Made by a program: the position numbers and the translations under genes
The notes under the pieces: generated by a model
The model's input: only the letters and a program-made list of their open reading frames with translations
Databases searched by the model: none
What the model was told of the DNA's origin: nothing
Assembly: GCA_963920525.1 (NCBI GenBank)
Contig: OY986436.1
Location: 90,314,496 to 90,378,495 of the forward strand
Direction of reading: 5' to 3'
DNA: 64,000 nt
Source of the DNA: Dichetophora obliterata
Lineage: Eukaryota > Arthropoda > Insecta > Diptera > Sciomyzidae
Part shown: positions 58,201 through 63,780 of the stretch, one piece after another
Layout of the letters: the number at the start of each line of letters is the position of its first letter
Position numbering within the stretch: the first letter of the stretch is position 1

Positions 58201-60564
58201 CAAGAGTGATTGTCGAAAAACCAATGCACCCACAAAGGGTGACTGTTTGGTGGAGTTTATGGGCTGGCGGCATCATCGGGCCGTATTTTGTCCAAAATGA
58301 GGTCGGTCAGGCATTTACTGTGAATAGTGTTTGCTATCGTGAGATGATAACGAACTTTTTATGGCCCGAATTGGAAGATATGGATGTGGACGATGTGTGG
58401 TTTCAACAGGACGGTGCCACTTGCCACAAAGCTGACGAAACAATGGCTCTTTTGCGCGACAAATTCAATGGCCGTGTTCTCTCACGTGGTGGCGATGTCA
58501 ATTGGCCGCCAAGATCATGTGATTTGACACCGTTGGACTTCTTTCTTTGGGGTTATTTGAAAGGAAAGGTGTACGTCGACAAGCCAGCAACAATTCAAGA
58601 GCTAAAAGATGAAATAATTCGTCACATTAACGGCATAGAACCTCAATTATGCCTCATCGTCATCGAAAATTTGGACCATCGGATGGAGGTGTGCCACCGA
58701 GGTCGCGGCAGCCATTTGGCCGATATTTTATTCCATACATAATTGAACCATACCAATATTATCATAATAAAAAGAAATGACAGTAATTTCCTAAATAATT
58801 TGTGTTTTATTCAAAATCAACATCGGCCCTTAAAATTTAACCACACTTTATTAATTTTGACACTATTTACACTAGCTTTATACCTTTTTTCTCGAGCATT
58901 CGAAGCATCGCAAAAACTAAGATAAGAATAGAGGAGAAAGAAGGAACAATAAAAGTAAAATTGATTAGATTTTCTTCTGTTTCTTATCGCATTGCAATCA
59001 AACATCTACACTGCAAGAAATACTGAATCGAAAGTGTGCAGTTTATTTTCCATAAATTCCTTATATTAAAATTTAAAGCTGACTATAGAATAAGAGCAAT
59101 ATTAAAATAAAAAATATTTATGCTGCTAATCATTCAACCAACAAATGCTAAATATTGGTTGTGCCTATAGTTTTGTCCAGCACGTATATAGTAACACCGG
59201 GCTTATTAACTAGTGTGTACATAATATGTTATTTTGTAAAATTTGAAGCTAAAGTGACTTAATTAAAAGTTAGGATAGATATAAAAACCATAGGGACTCA
59301 AATTTAAGATGTTCATTAATACCAGTTCTGGTATGCGTTATATTTGTTAATTTTCTAAAATTTTTATTCCTGCAGTCCAAGTTGCTTGGCCAAAAAAAAT
59401 ATATAAGTTTAGTACAATCCTAGTTAATTCCTAATACTTAACACTAACTGAGATGACATCTTACTTTGGTTAGATTACATCAACTTACACAAGTTGAGGA
59501 ATTTCGTTGGCTGGGATACATCAGGCAAGATTCTTTAAGCCCAGTCGCTGGCTCTGAGCAAATGTAACTCGCCTTCTGCATGTACACTTTTTTCGTATCA
59601 TAATCATGTTTTCTTTTTACTGTGTGTAGCTGCTTTTCTGATAGACCGTTACTGTCAACATTTTGCATGTATAACGTATCACGAGTTGCAAGTCCCTCGA
59701 CATCCTCAACATCTACTGAATTATCTAAACTTTCTGCTCTATCAACTGGTACATTTTCCATAATGAAACGAGCAAGTTCATGAGATGCATCTATGTAGAA
59801 GTCTGTCCTAGGCCGCTGTATGCTCGCTATTAACGCTGCTACTCTGTTATATTATTTAAAATGAAAAGTGTGAAAAATCAGTTGCTTGGATTCACCTTTA
59901 AATAAAGTGCCGTGTTGCTGTTGTAAAATGTGCTTCTTGTTTATACATGTAGCAACAACAAAAATAGATACAATGCCAGCAGCGTAGATATGCAGAATAC
60001 TCAGCTTACCTTTTGACTAGGGGAACAGTAAATATGACACCGGCGCGCAGCAAAGGATATGAAAACCATCTTGGATTTTCAAAGAAGGCAAAGTGATGAA
60101 TTATGGTCGCCTCCTGATCATGCAATGGATGTCCTAAGTAAAAGGCCTGAAGGAGCAGAAGTAAAAAACAATAGGAAAAGAAACAAAATAACAGTGATTT
60201 GTGTGTGTGTGTATGTGTGATTTTAGCTATTTGTTTGTGCGTATTTCTTATACCTCAGTGTGGTTTTCCATAGAGAGTTTATCCAGCAATGGCTGCAATG
60301 CGATGCTGGTAGTGTCCTCACATAAAATAATCCACTTTGTTTTCGAGTTAACCAAATCCAGTGTCGCATACAGTCGTGGTAGTGCAGTCAGGATGGTCCA
60401 GTCTCCAGGATAATTGAATATTTCATGTATAGTTTGGATATTGACAACATGATTTCCGACAATTGATTGTGATTGCTTCAAAATGTCTTTTCGCAGTAGC
60501 TTACATAATTGTCGATGGTAATCAGTATCCTGACTGTTTATTAGAATTAGGACCTTATTTGGAG
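18901..60564 (-). CDS. B3GLCT: beta-1,3-glucosyltransferase (B3GLCT), seven exons, 5' end missing
   Basis: Seven minus-strand exons join as 60564-60254, 60146-60010, 59843-59489, 20718-20586, 20273-20102, 19664-19400 and 19221-18901. All junctions have GT/AG ends and every phase closes, giving about 563 codons plus stop; human B3GLCT has 498 residues. Seen: an N-terminal half with IILCEDTT and [12 protein letters not shown]; a C-terminal fringe-type GT31 domain with [15 protein letters not shown], the metal-binding [39 protein letters not shown] and PISFHKFW. The family transfers glucose to O-fucose on thrombospondin type 1 repeats in the ER, after POFUT2. The protein ends in HIDL, which resembles an ER-retrieval tetrapeptide. 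The first exon, with start codon and signal peptide, was not found. The gene has no frameshift or stop, so it is probably functional. The family call is very secure; the exact ends are by eye. Confidence 0.93.
19400..19664 (-). CDS. B3GLCT: B3GLCT exon (catalytic core)
   Basis: The exon encodes [46 protein letters not shown] and [16 protein letters not shown], ending SRFHQ. The glycine run and the APDD motif are hallmarks of B3GLCT and fringe enzymes. The acceptor is TCATCTTGCAG and the donor CATCAG|GTATGC. The exon is 265 nt. Residues apparently upstream of the acceptor are an intronic read-through. Confidence 0.94.
20102..20273 (-). CDS. B3GLCT: B3GLCT exon with the DDD metal-binding motif
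   Basis: The exon encodes [32 protein letters not shown] and [12 protein letters not shown]. The three aspartates form the nucleotide-sugar/metal motif of GT31 enzymes. The acceptor is TTTTATGCAG before 20273. The donor is CTCAG|GTTAGT at 20102/20101, and the split serine codon is completed in the next exon, giving DDDTLLSV. Confidence 0.93.
20586..20718 (-). CDS. B3GLCT: B3GLCT exon (start of the GT31 domain)
   Basis: The exon encodes [33 protein letters not shown] and [11 protein letters not shown], the beginning of the fringe-type catalytic domain. The acceptor is CTTTAAATGCAG at 20719 and the donor is ACAG|GTACTT at 20586/20585. It is 133 nt and ends in phase 1. It sits immediately after the 38.8-kb intron. 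Confidence 0.93.
22015..23440. mobile_element. TIR element with about 300-bp inverted arms
   Basis: The arms 22015-22325 and 23108-23440 are inverted copies. Shared points are AATTAATGTCGGCACAACAA (23196) and its complement near 22230, and an outer edge with GTTAATAATTTGA next to GCGCGC/GCGCTC. Short ORFs on both arms are mirror images of one repeat. The interior carries an LTR-like dispersed repeat (22700-23020). No transposase is seen. Confidence 0.65.
22700..23020 (+). repeat. LTR-like dispersed repeat, copy 1
   Basis: GGCAACCTTGGTAAAGTTGA is followed by GGCGGTGATCTATAAATAGC, a good TATA box, then GAGTTGATCACAGCTT, CTCTATACAGAGTTGTTG and GGCTCGCAATTTAATTCATG. The same order occurs at 41026-41370. 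It could be a solo LTR or the 5' end of an unknown retroelement; no gag or pol is nearby. Confidence 0.45.
23830..24057 (+). mobile_element. Retroposed insert with poly(A) and 11-bp target duplication
   Basis: GAAAAGATATA occurs at 23819-23829 and 24058-24068, exactly flanking 228 bp that ends in AATAAA and an A run. This is the signature of LINE-mediated retroposition. The insert is less AT-rich than its surroundings. It was not recognised as a known mRNA, SINE or snRNA and its frames have stops. Confidence 0.6.
24340..24930. repeat. T-rich degenerate minisatellite
   Basis: Two blocks (24340-24560 and 24780-24920) consist of loose repeats of TTTTTAGGTCATTTTT-like units. Such low-complexity DNA has no coding potential. 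The flanks to 25440 show nothing recognisable. Confidence 0.5.
25441..25600 (+). repeat. Dispersed repeat, copy 2
   Basis: Second copy of the repeat at 16339-16480, about 80% similar by eye. This one lies inside the B3GLCT mega-intron, the other downstream of the gene. Confidence 0.6.
25981..26596 (-). mobile_element. Helitron (DINE-like) on the minus strand
   Basis: The minus strand ends GGCAGAACAACGTCTGCC then GGGGAATACTAG at 25981. The first part forms a perfect 6-bp stem (GGCAGA/TCTGCC) just inside a CTAG end, the Helitron 3' hairpin. The interior has two diverged copies of an ACCATATGAACTAAATTAC unit. A second CTAG-type end sits at 26597. Confidence 0.65.
26597..26746 (-). mobile_element. 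Second Helitron 3' end (minus strand)
   Basis: The minus strand reads GGCGCTTTAAAGCCACACGG then GCTTACTAG, ending at 26597. Similar CTAG-ended termini mark other Helitrons in the window. Its 5' part is not resolved before the element at 26750. Confidence 0.4.
26750..29120. mobile_element. 2.4-kb TIR element, TAA target site (PIF/Harbinger-like)
   Basis: Both ends read GGGCCGTTTTATTCACTTTT inward and are flanked by TAA (26747-26749 and 29121-29123). A 3-bp TWA duplication with GGG ends is typical of PIF/Harbinger. Subterminal AACTTGAGAA/AACTTGTGATTT motifs recur at both ends. No transposase was recognised. A SINE-like fragment lies at about 27155-27370. Confidence 0.65.
27155..27370 (+). mobile_element. 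tRNA-derived SINE remnant
   Basis: GTCCGTGGCATACTGATTAC and GGCAGGGGTTTAATTC resemble degenerate A and B boxes of a tRNA-like head. CCGTTTGGAGCCGGCATTAC downstream resembles the body of a SINE common in tephritid flies, recalled from memory and not checked. The minus-strand ORF over 27266-27511 is then only a shadow. Confidence 0.4.
29692..30617 (+). pseudogene. Mariner transposase (rosa/DD41D-like), heavily decayed
   Basis: It starts [10 protein letters not shown] followed by a stop, then [20 protein letters not shown]. Later pieces are [70 protein letters not shown] and [19 protein letters not shown]. These are the three aspartate blocks of a Tc1/mariner DDE/D enzyme. Several stops and frameshifts break it. 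The segment before the second catalytic block is replaced by an inverted copy of that block (30361-30408). It matches the protein at 57657-58742. The end is lost after [10 protein letters not shown]. Confidence 0.8.
30361..30477. repeat. Perfect 48-bp inverted repeat inside the mariner gene
   Basis: 30361-30408 and 30430-30477 are exact inverted copies separated by 21 bp. They begin GCGCCCGCTGTGTGGCATGT and could form a strong hairpin. The right arm encodes [13 protein letters not shown]; the left arm is an inverted duplicate of it. Confidence 0.9.
32061..33731 (+). mobile_element. Tc1-family element (S-like) with about 230-bp inverted repeats
   Basis: Both ends read CAGTGGCTCACAGCTTATTT inward with TA at each flank (32059-32060, 33732-33733). 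The arms are about 230 bp (to about 32291 and from 33508). Each contains an outer and an inner copy of a CAGCTTATTTTATGCAGT-type motif, the IR/DR layout of long-TIR Tc1 elements such as S, Minos and Sleeping Beauty. The size, 1671 bp, fits. Confidence 0.82.
32507..33459 (+). pseudogene. Tc1-type transposase (DD34E), broken
   Basis: An N-terminal piece reads [20 protein letters not shown], a helix-turn-helix. Then come [16 protein letters not shown] (first acidic block), [11 protein letters not shown] followed by a TGA at about 33028, and a 142-residue ORF with [14 protein letters not shown] and [20 protein letters not shown]. The second D and last E are 34 residues apart, giving DD34E. It ends GYHTK at 33459. 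Frame changes and stops make it inactive. It lies inside its own inverted repeats. Confidence 0.85.
34467..35007. mobile_element. piggyBac-type MITE in a TTAA site
   Basis: Inward ends are CCCTCTAATGCCC, flanked by TTAA at 34463-34466 and 35008-35011. A 4-bp TTAA duplication with CCC ends is the piggyBac signature. At 541 bp it has no transposase. It interrupts the host transposase frame, and the sequence on both sides reads through in one frame if a single TTAA is kept. Confidence 0.85.
37676..37915 (+). repeat. Third copy of the 3.5-kb foldback arm
   Basis: AAAGTCTTGAATTCCATACC, CATGTCATTGGGAGGAATCC and AATGAAATGGTTTTTGTGG match the arm at 11815-12045. The copy ends where the reverse transcriptase frame begins, so the retrotransposon seems to be inserted into it. 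Confidence 0.7.
37911..39019 (+). pseudogene. 5'-truncated non-LTR retrotransposon reverse transcriptase
   Basis: One frame runs from about 37911 to a stop at 38996-38998. It has [48 protein letters not shown] (the catalytic YADD box), [17 protein letters not shown] and [15 protein letters not shown]. It ends with a basic [18 protein letters not shown] and [10 protein letters not shown]. In-frame stops at 38579, 38636 and 38708 inactivate it. The 3' tail is a TAAG repeat, typical of RTE-like elements; the RTE clade is a moderate guess. Upstream residues [11 protein letters not shown] belong to the host repeat, not to the enzyme. Confidence 0.85.
39087..39330 (-). pseudogene. RpS21: Processed retrocopy of ribosomal protein S21
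   Basis: The minus strand gives ATG, a TAA at codon 2, then [38 protein letters not shown] and [10 protein letters not shown], a TGA, and in another frame [20 protein letters not shown] with a stop at 39089-39087. This covers the whole small-subunit protein eS21 (81-83 residues) without introns. Upstream at about 39400 is a pyrimidine-led CTTTCTTTTCGACTTCAG, like the TOP start of a ribosomal protein mRNA. Downstream is AATAAA (39076-39071). Early stops and a frameshift mark a dead retrocopy. Plus-strand ORFs across it are shadows. Confidence 0.88.
39840..39965 (+). repeat. CAA-rich repeat, related to 61690-61800
   Basis: A CAACAACAACAACTACAACC run leads into AACAGCATAATCAGCTACTG and GTATTTCTCATACGAATATA. 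The same order is found inverted at 61690-61800. Flanking 39400-39840 and 39966-40960 hold no recognised gene. Confidence 0.5.
40965..41880. mobile_element. TIR repeat, copy 2, with nested LTR-like repeat
   Basis: It starts near ACAAATACCAGGAACACTG and ends near GCCGTTGTTGGTATTTTTC. The 41530-41880 part matches 17290-17672. The LTR-like repeat at 41026-41370 is inserted near its left end. Confidence 0.5.
41026..41370 (+). repeat. LTR-like dispersed repeat, copy 2
   Basis: Same order as 22700-23020: GGCAACCTTGGTAGAGTTGA, GATCTATAAATAGCC, GAGTTGATCACAGCTT, CTATACAGAGTTGTTGTTGC and GGCTCGCAATTTAATTCATG. It also has a local ACTTACTTAACTTACTT expansion at 41270-41305. Confidence 0.45.
42699..43130. 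mobile_element. Single arm of the CAA-linker foldback family
   Basis: It contains AAGTTTTTTCTAAATGACCT, TTGACTTTATATGATTTAAA, AACAATTAATTGTTCTAACG and GAAACAACAACAACAAGAAA, then GCGCGCGCTAACGCACTGCA. The same block forms the arms at 46196-46540, 46706-47055 and the array at 52887-57057. No inverted partner lies nearby. Confidence 0.7.
43310..43930 (+). repeat. Five diverged tandem copies of a 126-bp unit
   Basis: TATTGCCACGCCCTTT-like motifs occur near 43390, 43517, 43640, 43765 and 43892. They alternate with TTTCAGTACCCTAGTGTCAA. The unit is about 126 bp. After it comes GAACCTCCTCCTTTTTGAAG and TCGGTTAAAA at 44042, a sequence often seen at the ends of insect interspersed repeats (from memory). 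Confidence 0.7.
44213..44340 (+). repeat. Direct repeat flanking the palindrome, left copy
   Basis: GCTGTCTGTATTGATGACGA through CAAAGATTTACCCTCTACCA is repeated in the same orientation at 49268-49385. Together they bracket the palindromic block. Confidence 0.75.
44366..44815. repeat. GC-richer inverted repeat with CTGCTGGTG units
   Basis: The left arm (44366-44455) begins GTGTGTGGGCCAACGATCTC and is mirrored at 44728-44815. Between them are repeated TGCTGCTGGTG/GGCACTTG units and CGTTGGCAAGCAAA-type motifs. Overlapping ORFs in all frames come from the repeat and not from a gene. Confidence 0.65.
44921..48288. mobile_element. 3.4-kb palindrome (foldback element, arms about 1.6 kb)
   Basis: Left arm 44921-46560 and right arm 46690-48288 mirror each other. 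Matched points are CAAAGAGTAGTA (44926 and 48277), AAGATTGGGCAAAAGTGGAT, TTTTGTTTCCTATAAGAATT, AGTAATTGTTATGGTGACAT (45821; mirrored near 47570) and the foldback arms at the centre. The spacer is about 130 bp. The right arm has about 150 bp not seen on the left (48035-48195). Confidence 0.8.
47055..47215. repeat. 39-bp tandem repeat in the palindrome
   Basis: Four copies of an AAATCTTATTACATAATGTA-type unit are tandem in the right arm. The left arm has one or two (46140-46165), so the unit expanded after the inversion formed. Confidence 0.65.
48314..49108. mobile_element. hAT MITE with 8-bp target duplication
   Basis: Inward ends CAGAGTTGAACGTAGTGCAC and CAGAGTTGGGCGTAGTGCAC are flanked by TTATATGC at 48306-48313 and 49109-49116. 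An 8-bp duplication and CAGAG ends are typical of hAT elements. It is 795 bp and non-coding, with AGTGCAC-type motifs repeated inside. Confidence 0.88.
49268..49385 (+). repeat. Direct repeat flanking the palindrome, right copy
   Basis: Second copy of 44213-44340, with a 13-bp shorter GACGATGACG run. Confidence 0.75.
49370..50150 (-). pseudogene. piggyBac-type transposase C-terminal remnant
   Basis: The minus strand reads [40 protein letters not shown] and [20 protein letters not shown], then RKW, a stop and [28 protein letters not shown], the N-M-NVDE-DQ block and KW-HRIF are hallmarks of the DDE_Tnp_1_7 (piggyBac/PGBD) family. A later piece reads [20 protein letters not shown]. The N-terminal half and inverted repeats are absent, and stops break it. 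Confidence 0.8.
50281..50540. repeat. Two tandem copies of a 160-bp unit, split by a SINE
   Basis: TTTAATGAAACTGTGTTCATATAA-like sequence occurs near 50340 and 50500. TTTGTTTTTGAAACAGGGCTTGAAAC after the SINE (50950) continues the second unit. The repeat family is not identified. Confidence 0.5.
50546..50945 (+). mobile_element. tRNA-derived SINE
   Basis: GGCCTTTGTAGTCTAGTGGA gives an A-box-like region, and GGTTCGAGTCC at about 50601 is a consensus B box. The spacing fits a tRNA head. The anticodon stem pairs poorly, so it is not a functional tRNA. A roughly 320-bp body follows. It is inserted in a repeat that resumes afterwards. Confidence 0.65.
51596..52754 (-). pseudogene. Transposase-like protein (DFAEN family), one frameshift
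   Basis: The N-terminal frame (52754-52305) has cysteine/histidine-rich [14 protein letters not shown] and [15 protein letters not shown]. The C-terminal frame (to 51596) has [60 protein letters not shown] and [20 protein letters not shown]. Regularly spaced acidic residues ([25 protein letters not shown]) suggest an RNase-H-fold DDE enzyme like those in repetitive insect genes of unassigned superfamily. The frames switch near 52350, where CAGATCG occurs twice 13 bp apart, a likely small duplication. Otherwise the protein is well preserved, so it was active recently. Confidence 0.65.
52887..57057. mobile_element. Foldback element expanded into a 575-bp tandem array
   Basis: AATATTTTGTAT flanks the insertion at 52875-52886 and 57058-57069. 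Units begin TGACTTTATATGATTTAAAT at 52887, 53461, 54036, 54611, 55186, 55761 and 56340. The seventh is cut at 56807, and a single inverted arm (56815-57057) closes the element. Units differ mainly in A-run lengths and single bases. Each unit carries one arm plus the foldback interior. The repeated minus-strand ORFs of about 72 codons are repeat artefacts with low-complexity ends. Confidence 0.88.
57657..58742 (+). pseudogene. Mariner transposase (rosa/DD41D-like), two stops
   Basis: One continuous frame of about 361 codons starts [20 protein letters not shown] and ends [12 protein letters not shown]. It has an HTH region, [51 protein letters not shown] and [20 protein letters not shown]. Counting to the second D of DLTPLD gives the DD41D spacing of rosa-type mariners. 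Only a TAG (58077-58079) and a TAA (about 58185) interrupt it, both near conserved tryptophans. Inverted terminal repeats were not found. It is related to the decayed copy at 29692. Confidence 0.88.
58743..59488. other. Intronic sequence, no gene recognised
   Basis: AT-rich stretch between the mariner and the B3GLCT exon. It probably contains the 3' flank of the mariner, but no terminal repeat could be defined. Confidence 0.35.
59489..59843 (-). CDS. B3GLCT: B3GLCT exon (inter-domain linker)
   Basis: The exon is 355 nt, about 118 codons. It opens [18 protein letters not shown] and continues [13 protein letters not shown], matching human SDFTIDLKHEIALYIWD. The following 80 or so residues are acidic then basic, poorly conserved and longer than the human linker. 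It ends QRNSSTC at a consensus TGT|GTAAGTTG donor. The acceptor is AATATAACAG. The next exon in phase is 38.8 kb away and starts [10 protein letters not shown], which restores the human order (cysteine, short linker, FVAVKTCKKF). Confidence 0.9.
60010..60146 (-). CDS. B3GLCT: B3GLCT exon
   Basis: The exon encodes [18 protein letters not shown] followed by [18 protein letters not shown] and VIFTVPLVK. This aligns closely with the human segment around LGKALHDEEATIIHHYAF. The acceptor is CTGCTCCTTCAG and the donor is AAAAG|GTAAGC. It is 137 nt and ends in phase 2, which the next exon completes as arginine. A 107-bp intron separates it from the previous exon and contains a short GT run (about 60200-60222). 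Confidence 0.92.
60254..60564 (-). CDS. B3GLCT: B3GLCT exon (N-terminal domain, first exon found)
   Basis: This exon encodes about 103 residues, beginning [15 protein letters not shown] and ending [23 protein letters not shown] and WIILCEDTT correspond to the GAWTILPLLP and WIFFCEEE stretches of human B3GLCT. The acceptor is a pyrimidine-rich run ending TTTGCCAG before 60564. The exon starts with the last two bases of a split codon, so an earlier exon must supply one base. The donor is GAG|GTATAAG at 60254/60253. A further exon with the signal peptide should lie at higher coordinates; no convincing candidate was seen up to 64000. Confidence 0.92.
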
Positions 60565-60694
60565 CTGGCAAATGGATATAAAGAAATATTTTAGATAAAA
60601 TTCAGTACCTTAAGATTACTATTACTTCTTTTTTTAATAATAAAATTAATATAGTTTTCAAAGTAAATAAAATAAAAATAATTTATACAATTTA

Positions 60695-60960
60695 CTAGCG
60701 GACTCGACCCGACACGTTGTCCTGCCCCATTCAATGAATTTTTTTGTGATCGTTTTGTGAATTTGTGAAAAGTGTGGGAGTATGTAAACAAATTGACATT
60801 CGAGCAACACATGCTAGACGTTTCCTTTTGAAACTTCAATACATGACGATAAAAACCGTCTGACAAAATTTTTATTGATTTATGGGCGGTAAAAGTATGC
60901 TTGCTTTCATTTATATGCAACTTTGACCCATAGCACCGTAACCCTACATACTAACTTTAA
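60695..60960 (-). mobile_element. DINE-like Helitron 3' end upstream of B3GLCT exon
   Basis: The minus strand reads GGGCAGGACAACGTGTCGGG then TCGAGTCCGCTAG, ending at 60695. It resembles the hairpin terminus at 25981. ATTTATGGGCGGTAAAAGT also resembles the interior of that element. The 109-codon ORF over it is not a gene. Confidence 0.6.
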
Positions 60961-61689
60961 CTAAAATTTAAATACTTTTAAATATCTTAAATTTATTTAA
61001 TAAATAATATATGGGCAAGTCCACAGAAAAGTCAACCGTGACCAAAATAATTGAAAATTATTAAAAACGTATTATTTTATGATATTACTAAGAAAAACAT
61101 TTTAATTTTATTAATTTAAGCTATCAAATTGCCTAAGCTAAATAAAGATATCAAAATGTTTAGTAAATAATTCGTAAACTTTTTTGTTTTAGTAAAAATG
61201 GAAGACATAGGCTAAAGATAATAAGAAAAATGGTTAAGGCAAGAAAAGGGCAATATATTAAATTTGTGTTTTAATTACTAATTTTCATTATTACTTAACT
61301 ACCTAATTTCCCAATTAAACTACAATGGAAAAATGTGTGACATCCGACACATAACATTCGAACAAATAAAATTGTCAACTGTGACTTTAAAAATACGATA
61401 TTTGAGATGATGTTGGCCTTTTTCCAAAACTTATTTAATTTGCAATTTTTTTGACGTAGAATTAGATTACAGCGCGGTTTGTTTGGAGGTAATTTTCACA
61501 ATTTTTTTCAAGTACATTTAAGAAGTTTGTACTTCACTTCAACAGTTGACACTTTGGGGTATACCTACAGGCTTTAATATTTATCTTACAAAGAACCAAA
61601 ATGTACCAAAATATCAGTTAGAGTACAAATAAAACGAATATCGAACTTTGGATTTTGTCACTTCTTTAATAATGTCACAAAATAGCCAA
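60961..61689. other. No gene recognised
   Basis: AT-rich sequence upstream of the first B3GLCT exon found. No exon with a phase-1 donor and signal-peptide coding was seen. Confidence 0.3.
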
Positions 61690-61800
61690 ATCTAAGAAGA
61701 AAAATTCATATATTCGAATGAGAAATATACAAGCTGCTTCCAAAGCTGATTTTGTAGCTGCTTATGCTGTTGTTATTGTTGTTGTTCGTTTGGTTCGAAA
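61690..61800 (-). repeat. CAA-rich repeat, related to 39840-39965
   Basis: On the minus strand a CAACAACAATAACAACAGC run leads into ATAAGCAGCTAC and ATTTCTCATTCGAATATATG. It is the inverted relative of 39840-39965. Confidence 0.45.
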
Positions 61801-63169
61801 TCGTGTCGTTTTTTGTTGTGATGCTTTTGTTTCCAGCGGTTGAAGTAGTCCTGAAACAATACATTCTCTCAAGCCTGAGGGGTAATTGTAAGACCTGAGT
61901 ATTCAACACACCACTTGATTTCCTTTTTTCATAAAGATGTCATACTTACGTAACACCTGCTATCGTATAGCGTACACTCAGGCCTAAGTATCCCTAAGAA
62001 TATTCCTCCGAAAATTCAGGCCTCAGGGAACGCTAAGAAATCAGGGCTTCTATCAGGTATTGAATACGATGGAGTTAGTATTAAAATAAAAAAGCAGGTA
62101 ATATAAATAATAAAACATAATATAATATAACATTATATAATATATTATTGTATATATATATATATAATATAATTTAATATAATATAATATATATACAATA
62201 TTTTTCATTAAAACATTGTACATCATTTTTCCAACGTTCCCCCTTTTTTTATTTTTCAGAATGACTACTTCGCATTGTTAGATTTTTATTTAAATTTCCC
62301 AAAGTTACTTGTTGGCATTACGACTTCGCTTCTAATCTCAACCGTCGCTCAGGTGCTAATACGAAGTAGATTCAGACTCGGGCTAACTGAAAGCATTCAT
62401 AAACGTTTGACAGCATTACACTTTCGCTTCTAAACTCAGAGACATCTTCCGCTCTGAGATTGAAACAAAATTTTCACAGATTGGACAATTTCAGGGAAAT
62501 TTTTAGAAAGCTTGAATGGAAATGCTTATTTTTAAATCTGTAATGATATCACTAATGAATTTTCAAAGCAAAATAGATCTTATTTGACACCAGATTTCAT
62601 CAGGCATTGATATTGCTGACCGCTTGGTAATTGTTGTTATTAATATATATGTAAACTGTACATATATAAATACACATTATATGCTTTCGTTTTAATCGTT
62701 TGTTATTGGTTTTGTTTATTTTAAGAAAGATAGATAGAAAGACAGATTTTGTTTTCAGAAGAAAGATAGATATTTTGTTAACTAAAATTATACTTTTGTT
62801 TTATTTTTAAAATATACATATATGTATGTATATGCTCTCTACTACAGGAAAACTAAATAATTAAAATTTTTCCGATATTTATTTCCATTTATTAAACATA
62901 ACTTTGAATTAAATTTAGTTTTAACCAACATAAAAAATGAACAAGAACAACATATTTATCACTAAAAATATAAACGAAAACTTTTTATAAAACAAAAAAA
63001 GTTTTTACATGAATTTAATTGTGAACTTTTTAGATCAAGAAAGTTTGAAGGAGACAATAACAACAACAAATTTGTTTTTGAATAATTTTTATTTAGAAGA
63101 TGAAATGCTTTAAAATAGTTTTGAAAAATATAAGTAAAAAAAGCAGAATTTTTCTCTATTACTGTATAA
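61801..63169. other. No gene recognised; AT microsatellite
   Basis: 62100-62202 is a TATATA/ATAATATAAT low-complexity tract. Near 62300-62460, two related ACTTCGCTTCTAA/ACTTTCGCTTCTAA motifs hint at a short diverged repeat. Nothing else is identified. Confidence 0.35.
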
Positions 63170-63171
63170 AA

Positions 63172-63540
63172 AGGAATTCTACGTCTATACTTACGATACT
63201 ATCGAAACTGTGACTTTTTTATTGATATTTTTTCGATCTGAAATAACAGTTATTTTTACAGTAAGTTTTTTCGATCAGAAATAAAAGTTATTTCTTGGTC
63301 GTTATTTTTTTCAATCGGGAATTAAAATTATTTCTTGGTCGTTATTTTGTTCATTTTGTTCAATCAAAAATAAAAGATTTTTCTTGATCGTTATTTTTCT
63401 ATCAGAAAAAAAGATATTTTTTACCGTTATTTTTTTCGATCAGAAATAAAAGTTATATCCTGATCGTTATTTTTTCAATCAGAAATATATCAGTTATAGT
63501 TTCAATCAGTTATATCTTGATTGTAATTTTTTTTTGATCA
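63172..63540. repeat. Degenerate 50-bp minisatellite and shared repeat
   Basis: Loose repeats of TTTTTTCGATCAGAAATAAA and AGTTATTTCTTGGTCGTTAT fill 63226-63540. The leading GAATTCTACGTCTATACTTA (63176) is the inverse of 25945-25965, so both belong to one dispersed repeat. Confidence 0.6.
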
Positions 63541-63780
63541 GACTCGTGACTTTTCTCTTCTTTTCTTAACTCAACTCTACTTATAACATAATCTCTATTA
63601 CTGAAATTACAATGCAGCAGTGGCAACGAAACAAAGCAAATGAATCTGATTGCCTCATTGGGAAACAAAAGAAATACAAATAAGCAAAAAGCCAAACTGC
63701 TGTCAAAACAATCCAAGCACCATAGCAATTTTTTGTGTAAGGTTAAAAAGGGAGAAAACCCCCACGATATATGATGATAA

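Larger units (their letters stand above)
20719..59488 (-). other. B3GLCT: 38.8-kb transposon-packed intron of B3GLCT
   Basis: The donor TGT|GTAAGTTG at 59488 and acceptor TAAATGCAG at 20719 bound this intron; flanking exons join in phase. The other introns of the gene are 107-437 bp. Most of the intron can be assigned to mobile elements listed separately. Stretches without recognisable content include 20719-22010, 23441-23818, 25601-25980, 29124-29691, 39400-40960, 41880-42698 and 58743-59488. These are AT-rich and show no convincing exon. Confidence 0.88.

Noticed and set aside
60591..60920. 109-codon minus-strand ORF
   Set aside because: It overlaps a DINE-like Helitron 3' end; the residues are not similar to any known family.
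63510..63728. Hydrophobic minus-strand ORF as the B3GLCT signal-peptide exon
   Set aside because: The frame has no ATG at its start, no good phase-1 donor, and runs into a minisatellite.
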